DNA from: Chitinophagaceae bacterium
GTDB taxonomy: Bacteria > Bacteroidota > Bacteroidia > Chitinophagales > Chitinophagaceae
Reading direction: 5' to 3'
Length of the DNA: 34,060 bases
NCBI GenBank assembly: GCA_025934485.1
Contig: JAICXX010000047.1
Location: forward strand, 1-34,060
A program made the translations under genes and the position numbers. The notes below the pieces were generated by a model, which saw nothing but the letters and a program-made list of their open reading frames with translations, did no database searches and was not told the DNA's origin. Below are positions 26,521 to 34,060 of the stretch, in pieces; position 1 is the first letter of the stretch, and the number at the start of each line of letters is the position of its first letter.

Positions 26521-27804
26521 ATGGGAAACCGCATTTCCTTCCTCCAGCGGCTTACAAGGCCGCCGGCCAAAGGCCAATCATTAGCGCTTTGCGGAAAACG
26601 CGCTAATTTTCTGGACGCACGTTTTCCGCACATCAAAGTGGGCCTGGTATTGTGCATAGGAATGATGTTTCATAATTCTGTTCAAGCGCAAAACCCGAAC
26701 GCCCTTTCCGTTCACACGTACGACACGTCGCTGACAAGTAATGGTTTCGGTGTGTTCAACATCAACGTGCCGCAATTCAGTCCCGACTCCGGTACGCTTG
26801 TCGCCGTGAACCTCAGTGCTACAGTAAACTCGCAGTACGGCTTTACACTTACCAATGCCGATAACCAGAGCGCAACTTATACACTGACGCTCGGTCAGGA
26901 TGATCAGATCACCGGCAGTGCGCTCAGCTCGCCCTTTTCTAACATCGTGACGCAGCAGATCAACTCTTATCCCCTGGTTTCGGGACAGGTACAGACGCAA
27001 CCCCCATTCGCATTTTTGACCAACCACGTCTCCAGCGATAGCATCACGGGTAATGTCGCGCCATTTTTGGGTACCGGCGCGGTAGCGCTCAACTATTTGT
27101 CTTTCACCTATACGGATCTCAGCACCGTCAACAATGCTACCTATTCCTATAGCGCGAATATCAATAACACCATGCACTTCACGGTGAAGTATTATTTTAA
27201 CGGTGGGGGCGACGGCAATACGGTCCTCGCGACGACGCTTACCCGTTTCAGCGCGGCACTAACGGCGCCGCATATCGCAGGTCTTACGTGGGCGGCCGTG
27301 AATGAGACCGCTAACCGCGTGTACGATATCCAGCGCAGCAGGGACGGCCAGAATTTTGCCACCGTCAATTCGGTCACGGCCGAGGGCGATGCCAGTGGCG
27401 CCGATTACAGCTATACCGATAACCTCGAAGATTCGGTCTCGGGTAATGTCTTTTACCGGTTGCAGATCCACGATCAGGCCAAACAATCCTTTTCGGCGAT
27501 CCAGGAGGTGAATGTGGCGGGTACTTCTTCTTCGGTTGCTGCCGCCGGTACGGGCTTGCGGGTCTACCCCAATCCTGCTACCAGCTATATCAATCTGCAG
27601 ACGGGTCAGGAGCCTGGCGACTGGCAGGTGGATATCATCGCGGCGAGTGGCGCGGTGGTGCAACGAACTCAGGCAATGGCGTCGAGTACGATCTATGTGC
27701 CTTTCAATACGAAACTGGCCGCAGGGACCTATTTTGTGCGGCTCACCGGGTTGCATGGGCAGCAGCCGATCATGGTGCCGTTTGTGATCATTCCGTATAA
27801 TTAA
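26521..27804 (+). CDS. Secreted choice-of-anchor E domain protein with T9SS sorting domain
   Basis: The protein has about 427 residues from ATG 26521. The hydrophobic signal core is VGLVLCIGMMFHNSVQAQ, preceded by about 37 residues whose codons come from structured repeat copy 3 (26558-26630). Mature residues about 58-225 fit the choice-of-anchor E pattern (FNINVPQFSPDSGTLVAVNL, an accessory domain of exported proteins). A fibronectin-like module (LTWAAVNETANRVYDIQRS) follows, then a sorting domain (VYPNPATSYINL to end). Start is uncertain: GTG 26638 would give a short signal peptide without the repeat. It is a probable paralogue in architecture of the preceding gene, forming a pair of surface proteins of unknown function. 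Confidence 0.8.
   Translation: MGNRISFLQRLTRPPAKGQSLALCGKRANFLDARFPHIKVGLVLCIGMMFHNSVQAQNPNALSVHTYDTSLTSNGFGVFNINVPQFSPDSGTLVAVNLSATVNSQYGFTLTNADNQSATYTLTLGQDDQITGSALSSPFSNIVTQQINSYPLVSGQVQTQPPFAFLTNHVSSDSITGNVAPFLGTGAVALNYLSFTYTDLSTVNNATYSYSANINNTMHFTVKYYFNGGGDGNTVLATTLTRFSAALTAPHIAGLTWAAVNETANRVYDIQRSRDGQNFATVNSVTAEGDASGADYSYTDNLEDSVSGNVFYRLQIHDQAKQSFSAIQEVNVAGTSSSVAAAGTGLRVYPNPATSYINLQTGQEPGDWQVDIIAASGAVVQRTQAMASSTIYVPFNTKLAAGTYFVRLTGLHGQQPIMVPFVIIPYN
26558..26630 (+). repeat. Structured repeat, copy 3, within the N-terminal coding region
   Basis: The element contains GGCC-AAA-GGCC (26565-26575), the CATTAG core (26579-26584), and the nested alternative stems of the family: ATTAGCGC/GCGCTAAT (26580-26587 with 26600-26607) and an 11-bp stem TGCGGAAAACG/CGTTTTCCGCA (26590-26600 with 26620-26630). 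The first hairpin of other copies is reduced. Compared with the copy at 33911, two positions of the long stem differ and both partner bases have changed to keep pairing. Confidence 0.75.
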
Positions 27805-27867
27805 GTGCCGCCGGTCCGGGCCTGTCTCCGGAGCCGACGGTCACTCTGAACAACACCGACGACCTTT

Positions 27868-27892
27868 CACACGACGCGACACCCGTCTTGTG
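27868..27892. terminator. Possible hairpin between convergent genes
   Basis: CACACGACG (27868-27876) can pair with CGTCTTGTG (27884-27892) with one mismatch and a 7-base loop. It lies between the stop codons of the anchor E and OmpA-family genes. There is no U-run on either side, so its role as a terminator is uncertain. Confidence 0.35.
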
Positions 27893-27897
27893 CGTGG

Positions 27898-29163
27898 TCA
27901 CTTCTTCACGAATTCTACGCGGCGGTTGTTTGCCTTTCCTTCCTGTGTATTATTGTCGCTAAGGGGTTTTGTGTCACCGAACCCTTTGGTGCTGAGCCGG
28001 CCGGCATCGATGCCCATGGCTATGAGCTGGGTCTTGACCGCGTCCGCGCGTTGCTGGCTGAGGCCGAGATTGTGTTCTGCGGTGCCGGTATTGTCGGTAT
28101 GGCCATCGATCTCGAATTTCAGATCAGGGTTGGTCTTCATCACATTCACGATCATATTGAGCGTGCCCATGCTCTCGGGCTTGATGGTTGCCTTGTCGAC
28201 GTCGAAATTGATGCCATGTGTGACGATCTTCGCATCGGTGAATTTCTGTCCGATGAGGTTCATATTCCCCCCTTCGGCTATTCGGAAGTTGCGAAAGACG
28301 ATGGGATGTTCCGCGTCGCCGATGCCGCCGACTTCCACATAACTCATTTTACAGTCCACGCATTCCGGGATGACCAGGACCCGGTATTGATCCTCGTAGC
28401 ATTTGATCTGATCTCCTTTTTTGATCATGGCGGCATGATGCCAGCGGCCAAAGTAGTGCTCGTCAGATTTGTCACCGGGATAGTCGGCGCTAAAGTCTGA
28501 TTTGAAGTAGCCCGTGCTGACTTCCTTGCCAAACTGGATATCGCGGCCTTCGTCCTTGTCGGTGGTGAACAGGAGCATGGGCATATAGGCCCCTTCGGTG
28601 GGAAAAAAATCGAATTCGACGGTGAAGTTTTCGGGCAGATAGTCCTTTTCGGTTTTCATGCGGGGGGCGACGCGTACATAATTTCCTTGAGTGAGGAAAA
28701 AGGCGGGGTCGCCGGCAACCTTGTTGATGATAGCCTGGCCTTTGTCGAGATGCCAGTGAGCGGGAAATTCGCCGTCCTGGTCGTCGGTGAAATGGTCTTC
28801 GAAGACTACTTGTTCGCCTGGGACGAAGTCGTAGTTAGCGTAGGCCGTGAGACTTACCGGGCCCGTGGGGGCTGTAGGGCCGGCCCCGGTTGCGGTTGGC
28901 CCGGTTGCTGGTGAGCCGGTTGCGGCTTTTGCCGTTGTGTCTGTTTTCCCGTTCTTGTTCTTTTTCTTGAAGAGGCCTTTGATGCCATTTTCCGTTTTGT
29001 TGAGCCCGTTGTCGATGCTGTTATTGACATCGTTGTTCGCGTGATCGCTGGCGTTCTGGGCAGCCACCTGTTTGGGATCGGTGACCTGGGCGCGAATGAA
29101 GGTGGGAACGACGATCATCAGTGTTGCCGTCAGGAGGGCGGCTTTGGCGGGGCATTTTTTCAT
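27898..29163 (-). CDS. OmpA family outer-membrane/peptidoglycan-binding protein
   Basis: The protein has 421 residues from MKKCPAKAALL (ATG 29163; an upstream in-frame ATG at 29187 lacks signal-peptide form). Signal peptide at about 1-26, then a low-complexity Thr/Ala/Gly/Pro linker (about 65-100), a lectin/LamG-like region (about 105-300; VFEDHFTDDQDGEFPAHWHL), and a C-terminal OmpA domain (about 310-421) with INFDVDKATIKPES, DGHTDNTGTAEHNLGLSQQRADAV and a final NNRRVEFVKK. The OmpA domain binds peptidoglycan from the periplasmic side. No transmembrane beta-barrel is evident. The pair of Cys in PECVDCKM could form a disulfide or bind a ligand. Confidence 0.88.
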   Translation of the reverse strand: MKKCPAKAALLTATLMIVVPTFIRAQVTDPKQVAAQNASDHANNDVNNSIDNGLNKTENGIKGLFKKKNKNGKTDTTAKAATGSPATGPTATGAGPTAPTGPVSLTAYANYDFVPGEQVVFEDHFTDDQDGEFPAHWHLDKGQAIINKVAGDPAFFLTQGNYVRVAPRMKTEKDYLPENFTVEFDFFPTEGAYMPMLLFTTDKDEGRDIQFGKEVSTGYFKSDFSADYPGDKSDEHYFGRWHHAAMIKKGDQIKCYEDQYRVLVIPECVDCKMSYVEVGGIGDAEHPIVFRNFRIAEGGNMNLIGQKFTDAKIVTHGINFDVDKATIKPESMGTLNMIVNVMKTNPDLKFEIDGHTDNTGTAEHNLGLSQQRADAVKTQLIAMGIDAGRLSTKGFGDTKPLSDNNTQEGKANNRRVEFVKK

Positions 29164-29283
29164 GGTCGTGTGTTTTGGCAAAGACACGATAAAAGCGGGC
29201 GCGAGTCAATCGGATGAATATATGAATTTGGGTGGGGCTCGCCGGTGGGCCGTTTATGATCCGGGAGCGGGCCTCATTTGCGG

Positions 29284-29314
29284 GGGCTATTTCCGAGGGC
29301 TATTTCCGGGGGCT
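29284..29314. repeat. 13-bp tandem duplication at a stop codon
   Basis: The unit GGGCTATTTCCG plus A/G occurs at 29284-29296 and 29297-29309, followed by GGGCT of a third unit. It overlaps the stop codon (29300-29302) of the minus-strand response regulator, so the last codons and stop are duplicated. Confidence 0.8.
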
Positions 29315-29932
29315 CAGCACGCGGGCGACGGCTTCGGCCTTGGAGTTGACGTGGAGCTTGTGGTAGATATTGCAGATATGCGTGCGGATGGTGCTGATGC
29401 TGACACAGTATTTGTCGGCGATCTTTTTATAACTGAGACCGTCGACGAGCGAGTAGAGGATCTCGTTCTCGCGGACGGTGAGCTGGTAATCCGCGACAGC
29501 TGCACCGGGAGCCACGGCCTGAAAGCTTTGGATGACCTTTCGGGCAATGCTGGACGTCATGGGGGCGCCGCCATGATAGAGGTCGCGGATGGCCTCGACG
29601 ATCTCGGCCGGTGGGGTCTTTTTAAGCAGATAGCCCGAAGCGCCGGCACGGATCGCGTCGAAGATCTTTTCGTCGTCGTCGAACACAGTGAACATCAGCA
29701 CCTGGATCGCGGGGAAATGTGTCTTGACGGTACGCACGCCTTCGATGCCGGAGATGTTGGGGAGGCCGATGTCCATGAGGATGATGTCGGGCAGGGCTGT
29801 GCCGACCTGGCTGACGACATTGAGGAGGTTATTCAAAGACGCCACGCAACGCATCCCATCCGTGAGGTTGAACATGCTTTCCAGGCTGGAACGCAGGGTG
29901 TTGTTGTCTTCTACGATGGCTATCTTGATCAT
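29300..29932 (-). CDS. Two-component response regulator, LuxR/NarL type
   Basis: This 210-residue regulator begins MIKIAIVEDNNT (start 29932; upstream frame to 30055 lies in the spacer behind the kinase gene). The receiver domain (1-120) has the acidic pair E8/D9, phospho-acceptor D54 in IILMDIGLPNISG and K in GYLLKKTPPAEI. The C-terminal HTH (about 145-205) shows LTVRENEILYSLVDGLSYKKIADKY and STIRTHICNIYHKLHV. It lies 123 bases downstream of the 7TM-DISM kinase in the same direction and is its likely partner. Confidence 0.93.
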   Translation of the reverse strand: MIKIAIVEDNNTLRSSLESMFNLTDGMRCVASLNNLLNVVSQVGTALPDIILMDIGLPNISGIEGVRTVKTHFPAIQVLMFTVFDDDEKIFDAIRAGASGYLLKKTPPAEIVEAIRDLYHGGAPMTSSIARKVIQSFQAVAPGAAVADYQLTVRENEILYSLVDGLSYKKIADKYCVSISTIRTHICNIYHKLHVNSKAEAVARVLSPRK

Positions 29933-30055
29933 GTGGTGGCGCGGTTTGTCTTGGTCAAATATGCGAAATTTTGAAAGCATTTGCAATCGGATGTTCATCT
30001 GATTTTTGGGCCCGGCGGCCACGATGGGCTTGCGGCGCATTAGCCGGATATTCAC

Positions 30056-32170
30056 TCACGCAAGGTCGACTTGCAGACGGATCAAGGTGCCTTGGCCGGG
30101 GGCGCTGATGATCTCGACGCGGGCATCCATCAGACTAGCGCGGTGGAATATGCCCGGGAGGCCGTTGCCGCCGGTGCCGGGGCTGGCTGGGCCGTTGCCG
30201 CCGGTGCCGGAGCTGGCTGGGCCGGTGCGGGATTCGCTGCGGCCGTCGCCGCCGCTGTTGATGGGCAGGGCCGCGGGCTCGAAGCCGCAGCCGTTATCGC
30301 GGACACTGAGCGTGAGATGGTGTTGGTCGAAGCGGACCTCGATAAAGGCCTCGGTGGCGTGGGCGTACTTGACCAGGTTATTGATGGCCTCTTTGAGGAT
30401 AAGATAGATGTGCTGGCGGTAGTCCATAGGCAGCCGGACCTCGTGAATATTTTTGGCGATGTCGATGGTGTATTCGACACCACGGGCTTCGAAGAGGGTG
30501 GTGGCGAAATGGCGGACGCGCATCAGCAGATTCTCGAGCGAATCATTACGGGGATTGATGCTCCAGACGATATCATCCATCCGCTCCATGAGCATCAGCG
30601 AGCTGTCCTTGATCTCGCCCATCGTCTCCATGGCCTGCAAGCTGCTGTTGCCACGCATCGCAAGGTCGCTTAAGATAGAGATGGAGCTCAGCGTCGACCC
30701 GATGTCATCATGCAGGTCCTGGGCGATCTTATTCCGGATATGTTGCATGCGGGCCTGAAGGAGCTCGTTGGCCTTGAGCTGCTCGATAAGCTTTTCCTGC
30801 CCGGAGATCTTCTCCTGCTCGATCTTCCGGTTCTTATAGCTAAGACCAGCGGTGAAACATAAGATCTCGAGCACGATACCACTCTGCGGGAACACAAAGA
30901 TATCGGGGACGCCCAGATCGATATGCCGTATGATCTCCAGATAGCTGAATACCAGTCCCAGGATATGCCCGGTCGCCACGAACACCGAACCCGCGAGAAT
31001 AAAGTAGATCAGCGGTTGGCGATACCTTACGAGATAGATCGTAAAGCCCAGGCTGATCAGGAAGACGATCGAAAAGACGACCGTATACACGAGTGTCTGC
31101 ACCCCACGGTCAAAGGTCGTCAGGATAAAGACGAAGTCGGCCAACGCATAGGCGAGTAGAAAATATTCCAGCCTGATCACCCAATAATTCAGTCGGGGAT
31201 AGTCGCGCGGGAAGTCCAGAAAGCTGCGTACAAAACGGAAGTACACATAATAGGGCATGATCAGCAACGTCTTCCCGAGATAGATCCTCAGCGGTGGCCA
31301 ACGGGTAAAGAGCAGCCGCACGCCGAAGAGCGATTCCTGCTTGCTGAGAAAATAGCCGGCGATCAACAGCATATACAGGAAGTAGTACATGTACTCCGGC
31401 CGGCGGACGATAAACCACTGCACAAGGACATAGAGCAGTTGGCAAAGCAGGAAACCCTGGAACAACATCTGGATCACGAGGAAGGCATGGTCCGCCGGCA
31501 GGTCTTTTACAATACCGGCGCTCAGCGAGGCCTGGTCGTACAGCGCGAAACCATCGAAAGAATAGTCATCGGTGAGTTGCCGGACGCGGACGAGCAGCGT
31601 CGCGCTGGTATGCGGCGGCAGTTGCAACGGGGTGGTGCCGCTTCGCCGCTGCAGATAGGATGAGCCCGAAGGCGGGGGACGAAGACTGCCGGCCGGAACA
31701 TATTGAGGCGACGACATCGCCTGGGGCGCGCCAGGGGCGGGTTGCGCGGCGCCGCGAGATGGCGACGACGCGGCGCCAGGGGCGGGGATCAGCCATGCAT
31801 CCACAAAATCGAGATTGCCGTAGGCCAGTGAAAGCTCCTGGGCGCTATCCGCATCATTGCGGATGCCGGCTTGAATCCAGAAAACATAGGGGCGCGGATT
31901 ATCCATAAGCCGGTCATAAAATAAGGACCACGGCGTGACAAAGATTTTGTTCCGCACGGTGGCGATATCCCGGACAGCACCGCCGCGGGTGGTATGGACG
32001 GAATCGAGATAGAAGATAGGTGAATCGCTGATGACGATGCTGGAACTGGCGCCGGTGCCGGGGTTGGCGGTGATGATCGTGAGAGGCGTGGGCGCGGGAT
32101 TACCAGCCGGCTGTGCATGAGCAAGCAGAGAGACCAGGTAGGCAGCGATTGTGAGGATGTGGCGTTTCAT
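30056..32170 (-). CDS. 7TM-DISM sensor histidine kinase with expanded ATP lid
   Basis: The protein has 704 residues from MKRHILTIAAYLVSLLAHAQ (ATG 32170; signal peptide 1-20). Order: extracytoplasmic 7TMR-DISMED-type ligand-binding region (about 40-235), seven TM helices (about 245-440), coiled linker, HisKA_3 H box with phospho-acceptor H487 (RNKIAQDLHDDIGSTLSSI), and HATPase_c with N box EAINNLVKYAHA, G1 DNGCGFEP and G2 GNGLPGI. Between G1 and G2 is a Gly/Ser/Pro-rich insert made by a 30-bp tandem repeat. A second polar Pro/Ala/Ser-rich insert lies within the N-terminal domain (about 132-185). It probably senses a carbohydrate or other small ligand and phosphorylates the regulator downstream. 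Confidence 0.92.
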   Translation of the reverse strand: MKRHILTIAAYLVSLLAHAQPAGNPAPTPLTIITANPGTGASSSIVISDSPIFYLDSVHTTRGGAVRDIATVRNKIFVTPWSLFYDRLMDNPRPYVFWIQAGIRNDADSAQELSLAYGNLDFVDAWLIPAPGAASSPSRGAAQPAPGAPQAMSSPQYVPAGSLRPPPSGSSYLQRRSGTTPLQLPPHTSATLLVRVRQLTDDYSFDGFALYDQASLSAGIVKDLPADHAFLVIQMLFQGFLLCQLLYVLVQWFIVRRPEYMYYFLYMLLIAGYFLSKQESLFGVRLLFTRWPPLRIYLGKTLLIMPYYVYFRFVRSFLDFPRDYPRLNYWVIRLEYFLLAYALADFVFILTTFDRGVQTLVYTVVFSIVFLISLGFTIYLVRYRQPLIYFILAGSVFVATGHILGLVFSYLEIIRHIDLGVPDIFVFPQSGIVLEILCFTAGLSYKNRKIEQEKISGQEKLIEQLKANELLQARMQHIRNKIAQDLHDDIGSTLSSISILSDLAMRGNSSLQAMETMGEIKDSSLMLMERMDDIVWSINPRNDSLENLLMRVRHFATTLFEARGVEYTIDIAKNIHEVRLPMDYRQHIYLILKEAINNLVKYAHATEAFIEVRFDQHHLTLSVRDNGCGFEPAALPINSGGDGRSESRTGPASSGTGGNGPASPGTGGNGLPGIFHRASLMDARVEIISAPGQGTLIRLQVDLA
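30161..30220. repeat. 30-bp in-frame tandem repeat in the kinase ATP lid
   Basis: Two 30-base units (30161-30190 and 30191-30220) differ by one base and encode GPASSGTGGN/GPASPGTGGN-like decapeptides, with the start of a third unit beyond. Being a multiple of three, copy-number change would keep the frame. Confidence 0.85.
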
Positions 32171-32200
32171 TGTTAGCAGTTTTAGGGTACGCCACCGCAA

Positions 32201-32231
32201 CAAACATAATGTAACTTTGTGGTATGGTCAA
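32201..32231 (-). promoter_or_regulatory. Bacteroidota promoter for the 7TM-DISM kinase operon
   Basis: On the minus strand TTG (32229-32231, inside the iscS coding start) is followed after 20 bases by TATGTTTG (32201-32208), an exact TAnnTTTG box. The expected start near 32195 leaves a leader of about 25 bases to ATG 32170. Confidence 0.55.
32212..32219 (+). promoter_or_regulatory. Bacteroidota -7 box for the cysteine desulfurase gene
   Basis: TAACTTTG matches TAnnTTTG and ends 4 bases before ATG 32224, predicting a leaderless or nearly leaderless transcript. It lies back to back with the kinase promoter, 3 bases from its -7 box. Confidence 0.5.
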
Positions 32232-33426
32232 GCTGCCCATCTATCTCGATTACAACTCCACGACGCCCGTCGACCCGCGGGTGCTGGAGGCGATGCTCCC
32301 TTACTTCAATGAAAAATTTGGCAACGCGGCGAGCCGGAGCCATGCCTTCGGCTGGGCGGCGGAGGAGGCGGTGGAAGTCGCGCGGGAACAGGTTGCCCTG
32401 CTCATCGGGGCGGAGCCCAAAGAGATCGTCTTCACCTCCGGTGCAACCGAAGGAGACAACCTCGCCCTCAAAGGCGTCTTTGAAGCTTACGCCACCAAAG
32501 GCAATCACATCATCACCGTGGCGACGGAACACAAGGCGGTGCTGGATAGCTGTCACCATATCGAACGCCTCGGCGGCGAGGTGACCTACCTGCCCGTGGA
32601 TCACGATGGCCTCATCGACCTGGCCGAGCTCGAGGCCGCGATCCGGCCCACGACGATACTCATCAGTGTGATGTACGCCAACAATGAAATTGGAGCCATT
32701 CAACCGATAAAGGCCATCAGCGCCATCGCGCGGCGGCACGAGGCGCTGTTCTTCTCGGACGCCGTACAGGCCGTAGGCAAGATACCGGTGGATGTCAATG
32801 CGGACGGCATCGATATCCTCACCCTCAGCGCACATAAGATCTATGGGCCCAAAGGCATCGGGGCGCTCTATGTGCGGCGACGCAACCCACGCGTCAGGCT
32901 GAGCGCCCAAATGGATGGCGGCGGTCACGAACGCGGCATGCGGAGCGGCACCCTCAACGTCCCGGCTATCGTTGGGCTGGGTATGGCCTGCGAACTTTGC
33001 CGGCAGGAGTTGGCGACGGGATCAGGCGGAGTGTTGGCGGGAGCCGGTGGAGCATCGGCGGAATCCCTGCGGCTGGGGGCGCTGCGGGACCGGCTTGAAC
33101 AGGGGCTCCTGCGGATCGGGGCGACGGTGAATGGCAGCCGGGAACATCGCTTACCACATACTACTAATATCTCTTTTAATGGAGTAGACGGACAGGCGCT
33201 CCTCGCCGGGCTGGGCAAAGACGTGGCCTTGTCCTCTGGCTCGGCTTGTACTTCGGCTTCCATGGAACCGAGTTATGTCCTAAAGGCCCTTGGTGTCGAC
33301 GACGACCTCGCGCATAGTTCGCTGCGCTTGGGGCTCGGCCGGTGGACGACGGCGGAGGAAGTCGACTATGCTATCGGCAGGATCTCTGAAACGGTGCGGC
33401 GATTGAGAGAGACAGCGGTGCGGTAA
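32224..33426 (+). CDS. Cysteine desulfurase, IscS/NifS type
   Basis: This 400-residue PLP enzyme converts cysteine to alanine and a persulfide used for Fe-S clusters and tRNA thiolation. Visible residues: H103 ([10 protein letters not shown]), D179 ([10 protein letters not shown]), PLP-binding K205 ([11 protein letters not shown]) and the catalytic C342 in the flexible loop [17 protein letters not shown], which marks group I (IscS/NifS). A Gly/Ala-rich insertion of about 15-18 residues (near 265-282) is unusual for the family. No iscU, iscA or iscR is adjacent, so it is stand-alone here. It is divergent from the kinase gene with 53 bases between starts. Confidence 0.94.
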   Translation: MVKLPIYLDYNSTTPVDPRVLEAMLPYFNEKFGNAASRSHAFGWAAEEAVEVAREQVALLIGAEPKEIVFTSGATEGDNLALKGVFEAYATKGNHIITVATEHKAVLDSCHHIERLGGEVTYLPVDHDGLIDLAELEAAIRPTTILISVMYANNEIGAIQPIKAISAIARRHEALFFSDAVQAVGKIPVDVNADGIDILTLSAHKIYGPKGIGALYVRRRNPRVRLSAQMDGGGHERGMRSGTLNVPAIVGLGMACELCRQELATGSGGVLAGAGGASAESLRLGALRDRLEQGLLRIGATVNGSREHRLPHTTNISFNGVDGQALLAGLGKDVALSSGSACTSASMEPSYVLKALGVDDDLAHSSLRLGLGRWTTAEEVDYAIGRISETVRRLRETAVR

Positions 33427-33910
33427 GGAGATTTTGTATTATTATTAATTGCAATATAATAGTAATGATTTTTTGTAATATGTTTTGAAGGCTTATTTGG
33501 CCTTGGCAAAGGAGGTATTTTCTTTCAACGAGCGGGGGTAAATGAGTAAGAGGAGAGGGGGATAAAACAAAAAACCCGCCTGACTAAGGGCGGATTTTTT
33601 CATGCAGTTGGTTTCGGTTGAATATTTTGTAGGTCAACCTTGCTTATATTTTTTCGACAGGCAGGCTTATTTAATAGAGTATGCGAATATAGGTATATCT
33701 TCCATTTCACCCACTTTTCCGTGTATCTTATTTAGAAGAATTATTCACATTTTCGTATATTATATATATTCAAAATTGCAGGTTCTTGCAGGTGGCGCGT
33801 TAAGGAAGCATTAAATTTTCATCTTTTTACCGGCGGAGCAGGGGTATTATTTTAACTGACCGCTAAGCAATATTAATTATGATTCAAACGATTATACAAC
33901 TTACCAAAAA
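33427..33910. other. AT-rich non-coding region after the cysteine desulfurase
   Basis: Apart from the terminator at 33569-33600 I see no supported gene. A 70-codon frame (33602-33814) has skewed composition, no upstream promoter box and follows directly on a terminator, so I do not call it. The stretch leads into the repeat array at 33911. Confidence 0.55.
33569..33600. terminator. Intrinsic terminator downstream of the cysteine desulfurase
   Basis: A 5-bp stem (CCGCC 33576-33580 with GGCGG 33589-33593) is flanked by an A-run on the left and a six-base T-run on the right (33595-33600), so it can work in both directions. It lies about 145 bases after the stop codon at 33426. Confidence 0.8.
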
Positions 33911-34060
33911 GGTCCCCGAAGGGGCCTTGTCGGAACGACAAACATTAGCGCTTTGCGGGAGACGCGCTAATTTATTTTAAAGCGAGTCTCCCGCAATTTA
34001 AGGTCCCCGAAGGGGCCTTGTCGGAACGACAGACATTAGCGCTTTGCGGGAGACGCGCTA
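33911..34060 (+). repeat. Structured repeat, copies 4 and 5: 91-bp tandem array at window edge
   Basis: Two units start at 33911 and 34002 (period 91); the second is cut by the window end. Each unit has hairpin CCCC-GAA-GGGG (33914-33924, flanked by GG/CC), hairpin TTGTCG-GAA-CGACAA (33927-33941), core ACATTAGCGC, and then the overlapping alternative stems ATTAGCGC/GCGCTAAT (33944-33951 with 33964-33971) and TTGCGGGAGAC/GTCTCCCGCAA (33953-33963 with 33986-33996). The visible parts of the two units differ at one position only (33942 A versus 34033 G), where the hairpin keeps pairing through a T-G pair. Confidence 0.85.

Noticed and set aside
33602..33814. 70-codon plus-strand frame
   Set aside because: It begins directly after a terminator in AT-rich DNA, has no promoter box and shows no recognisable domain or clear membrane topology.
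33911..34060. CRISPR array at the right edge
   Set aside because: The two units are nearly identical over their whole visible length, so there is no constant repeat alternating with unique spacers, and no cas gene is present.
33911..34060. Integron attC array
   Set aside because: No cassette genes lie between the units, no RYYYAAC/GTTRRRY core pair is evident and no integrase was seen.

Overview
The window comes from a member of the Bacteroidota, most likely class Chitinophagia (Chitinophagaceae-like). Three things support this. Several secreted proteins end in type IX secretion (T9SS, Por-type) sorting domains. Many genes are preceded by the Bacteroidota -7 box TAnnTTTG rather than a sigma70 -10 box, and classical Shine-Dalgarno sites are scarce. 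The regulators include a 7TM-DISM sensor kinase and NarL/LuxR-type response regulators typical of the phylum. Most of the content is chromosomal and ordinary; no rRNA, tRNA, integrase, transposase or CRISPR-Cas gene was seen.

Layout. 1-1734 (minus) is the 5' part of a secreted beta-propeller (PD40/TolB-like) protein that runs off the left edge. 1814-2452 is a metallo-beta-lactamase-fold hydrolase. 2484-5515 (minus) is a histidine kinase / response regulator / polysaccharide flippase cluster. 5770-6174 (minus) is arfB. 6264-9286 is a YfhO-type membrane protein overlapping dtd. 9373-10053 (minus) is an orphan OmpR-type regulator. 10118-12406 holds a MazG-type hydrolase, glyS and a small membrane protein. 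12438-17101 (minus) is a ferredoxin reductase-like protein and a 1302-residue T9SS subtilase. 17138-21568 holds a small secreted protein, mfd and a DUF4870 protein. 21614-22042 (minus) is a GNAT acetyltransferase. 22189-24738 is the acpP-fabF-rnc block. 25109-27804 holds two T9SS cargo proteins. 27898-29163 (minus) is an OmpA-family protein. 29300-32170 (minus) is a 7TM-DISM histidine kinase with its LuxR-type regulator. 32224-33426 is an IscS-like cysteine desulfurase, followed by AT-rich non-coding DNA that ends in a tandem repeat array.

The most unusual signal is a family of short structured repeats, all in the same orientation, at four places (8762-8812, 9290-9360, 26558-26630 and 33911-34060). 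Each has one or two triloop hairpins, then a CATTAG/CATTGG core, then (except in the degenerate first copy) one arm of a longer stem. The stem sequence differs from place to place, yet its partner arm is always complementary. Two copies bracket dtd, one appears to have extended the yfhO reading frame, one lies in the N-terminal coding region of a secreted protein, and the last is a 91-bp tandem array leaving the window. A second notable point is a histidine kinase whose phospho-accepting His is a Tyr although its ATP-binding half looks intact.
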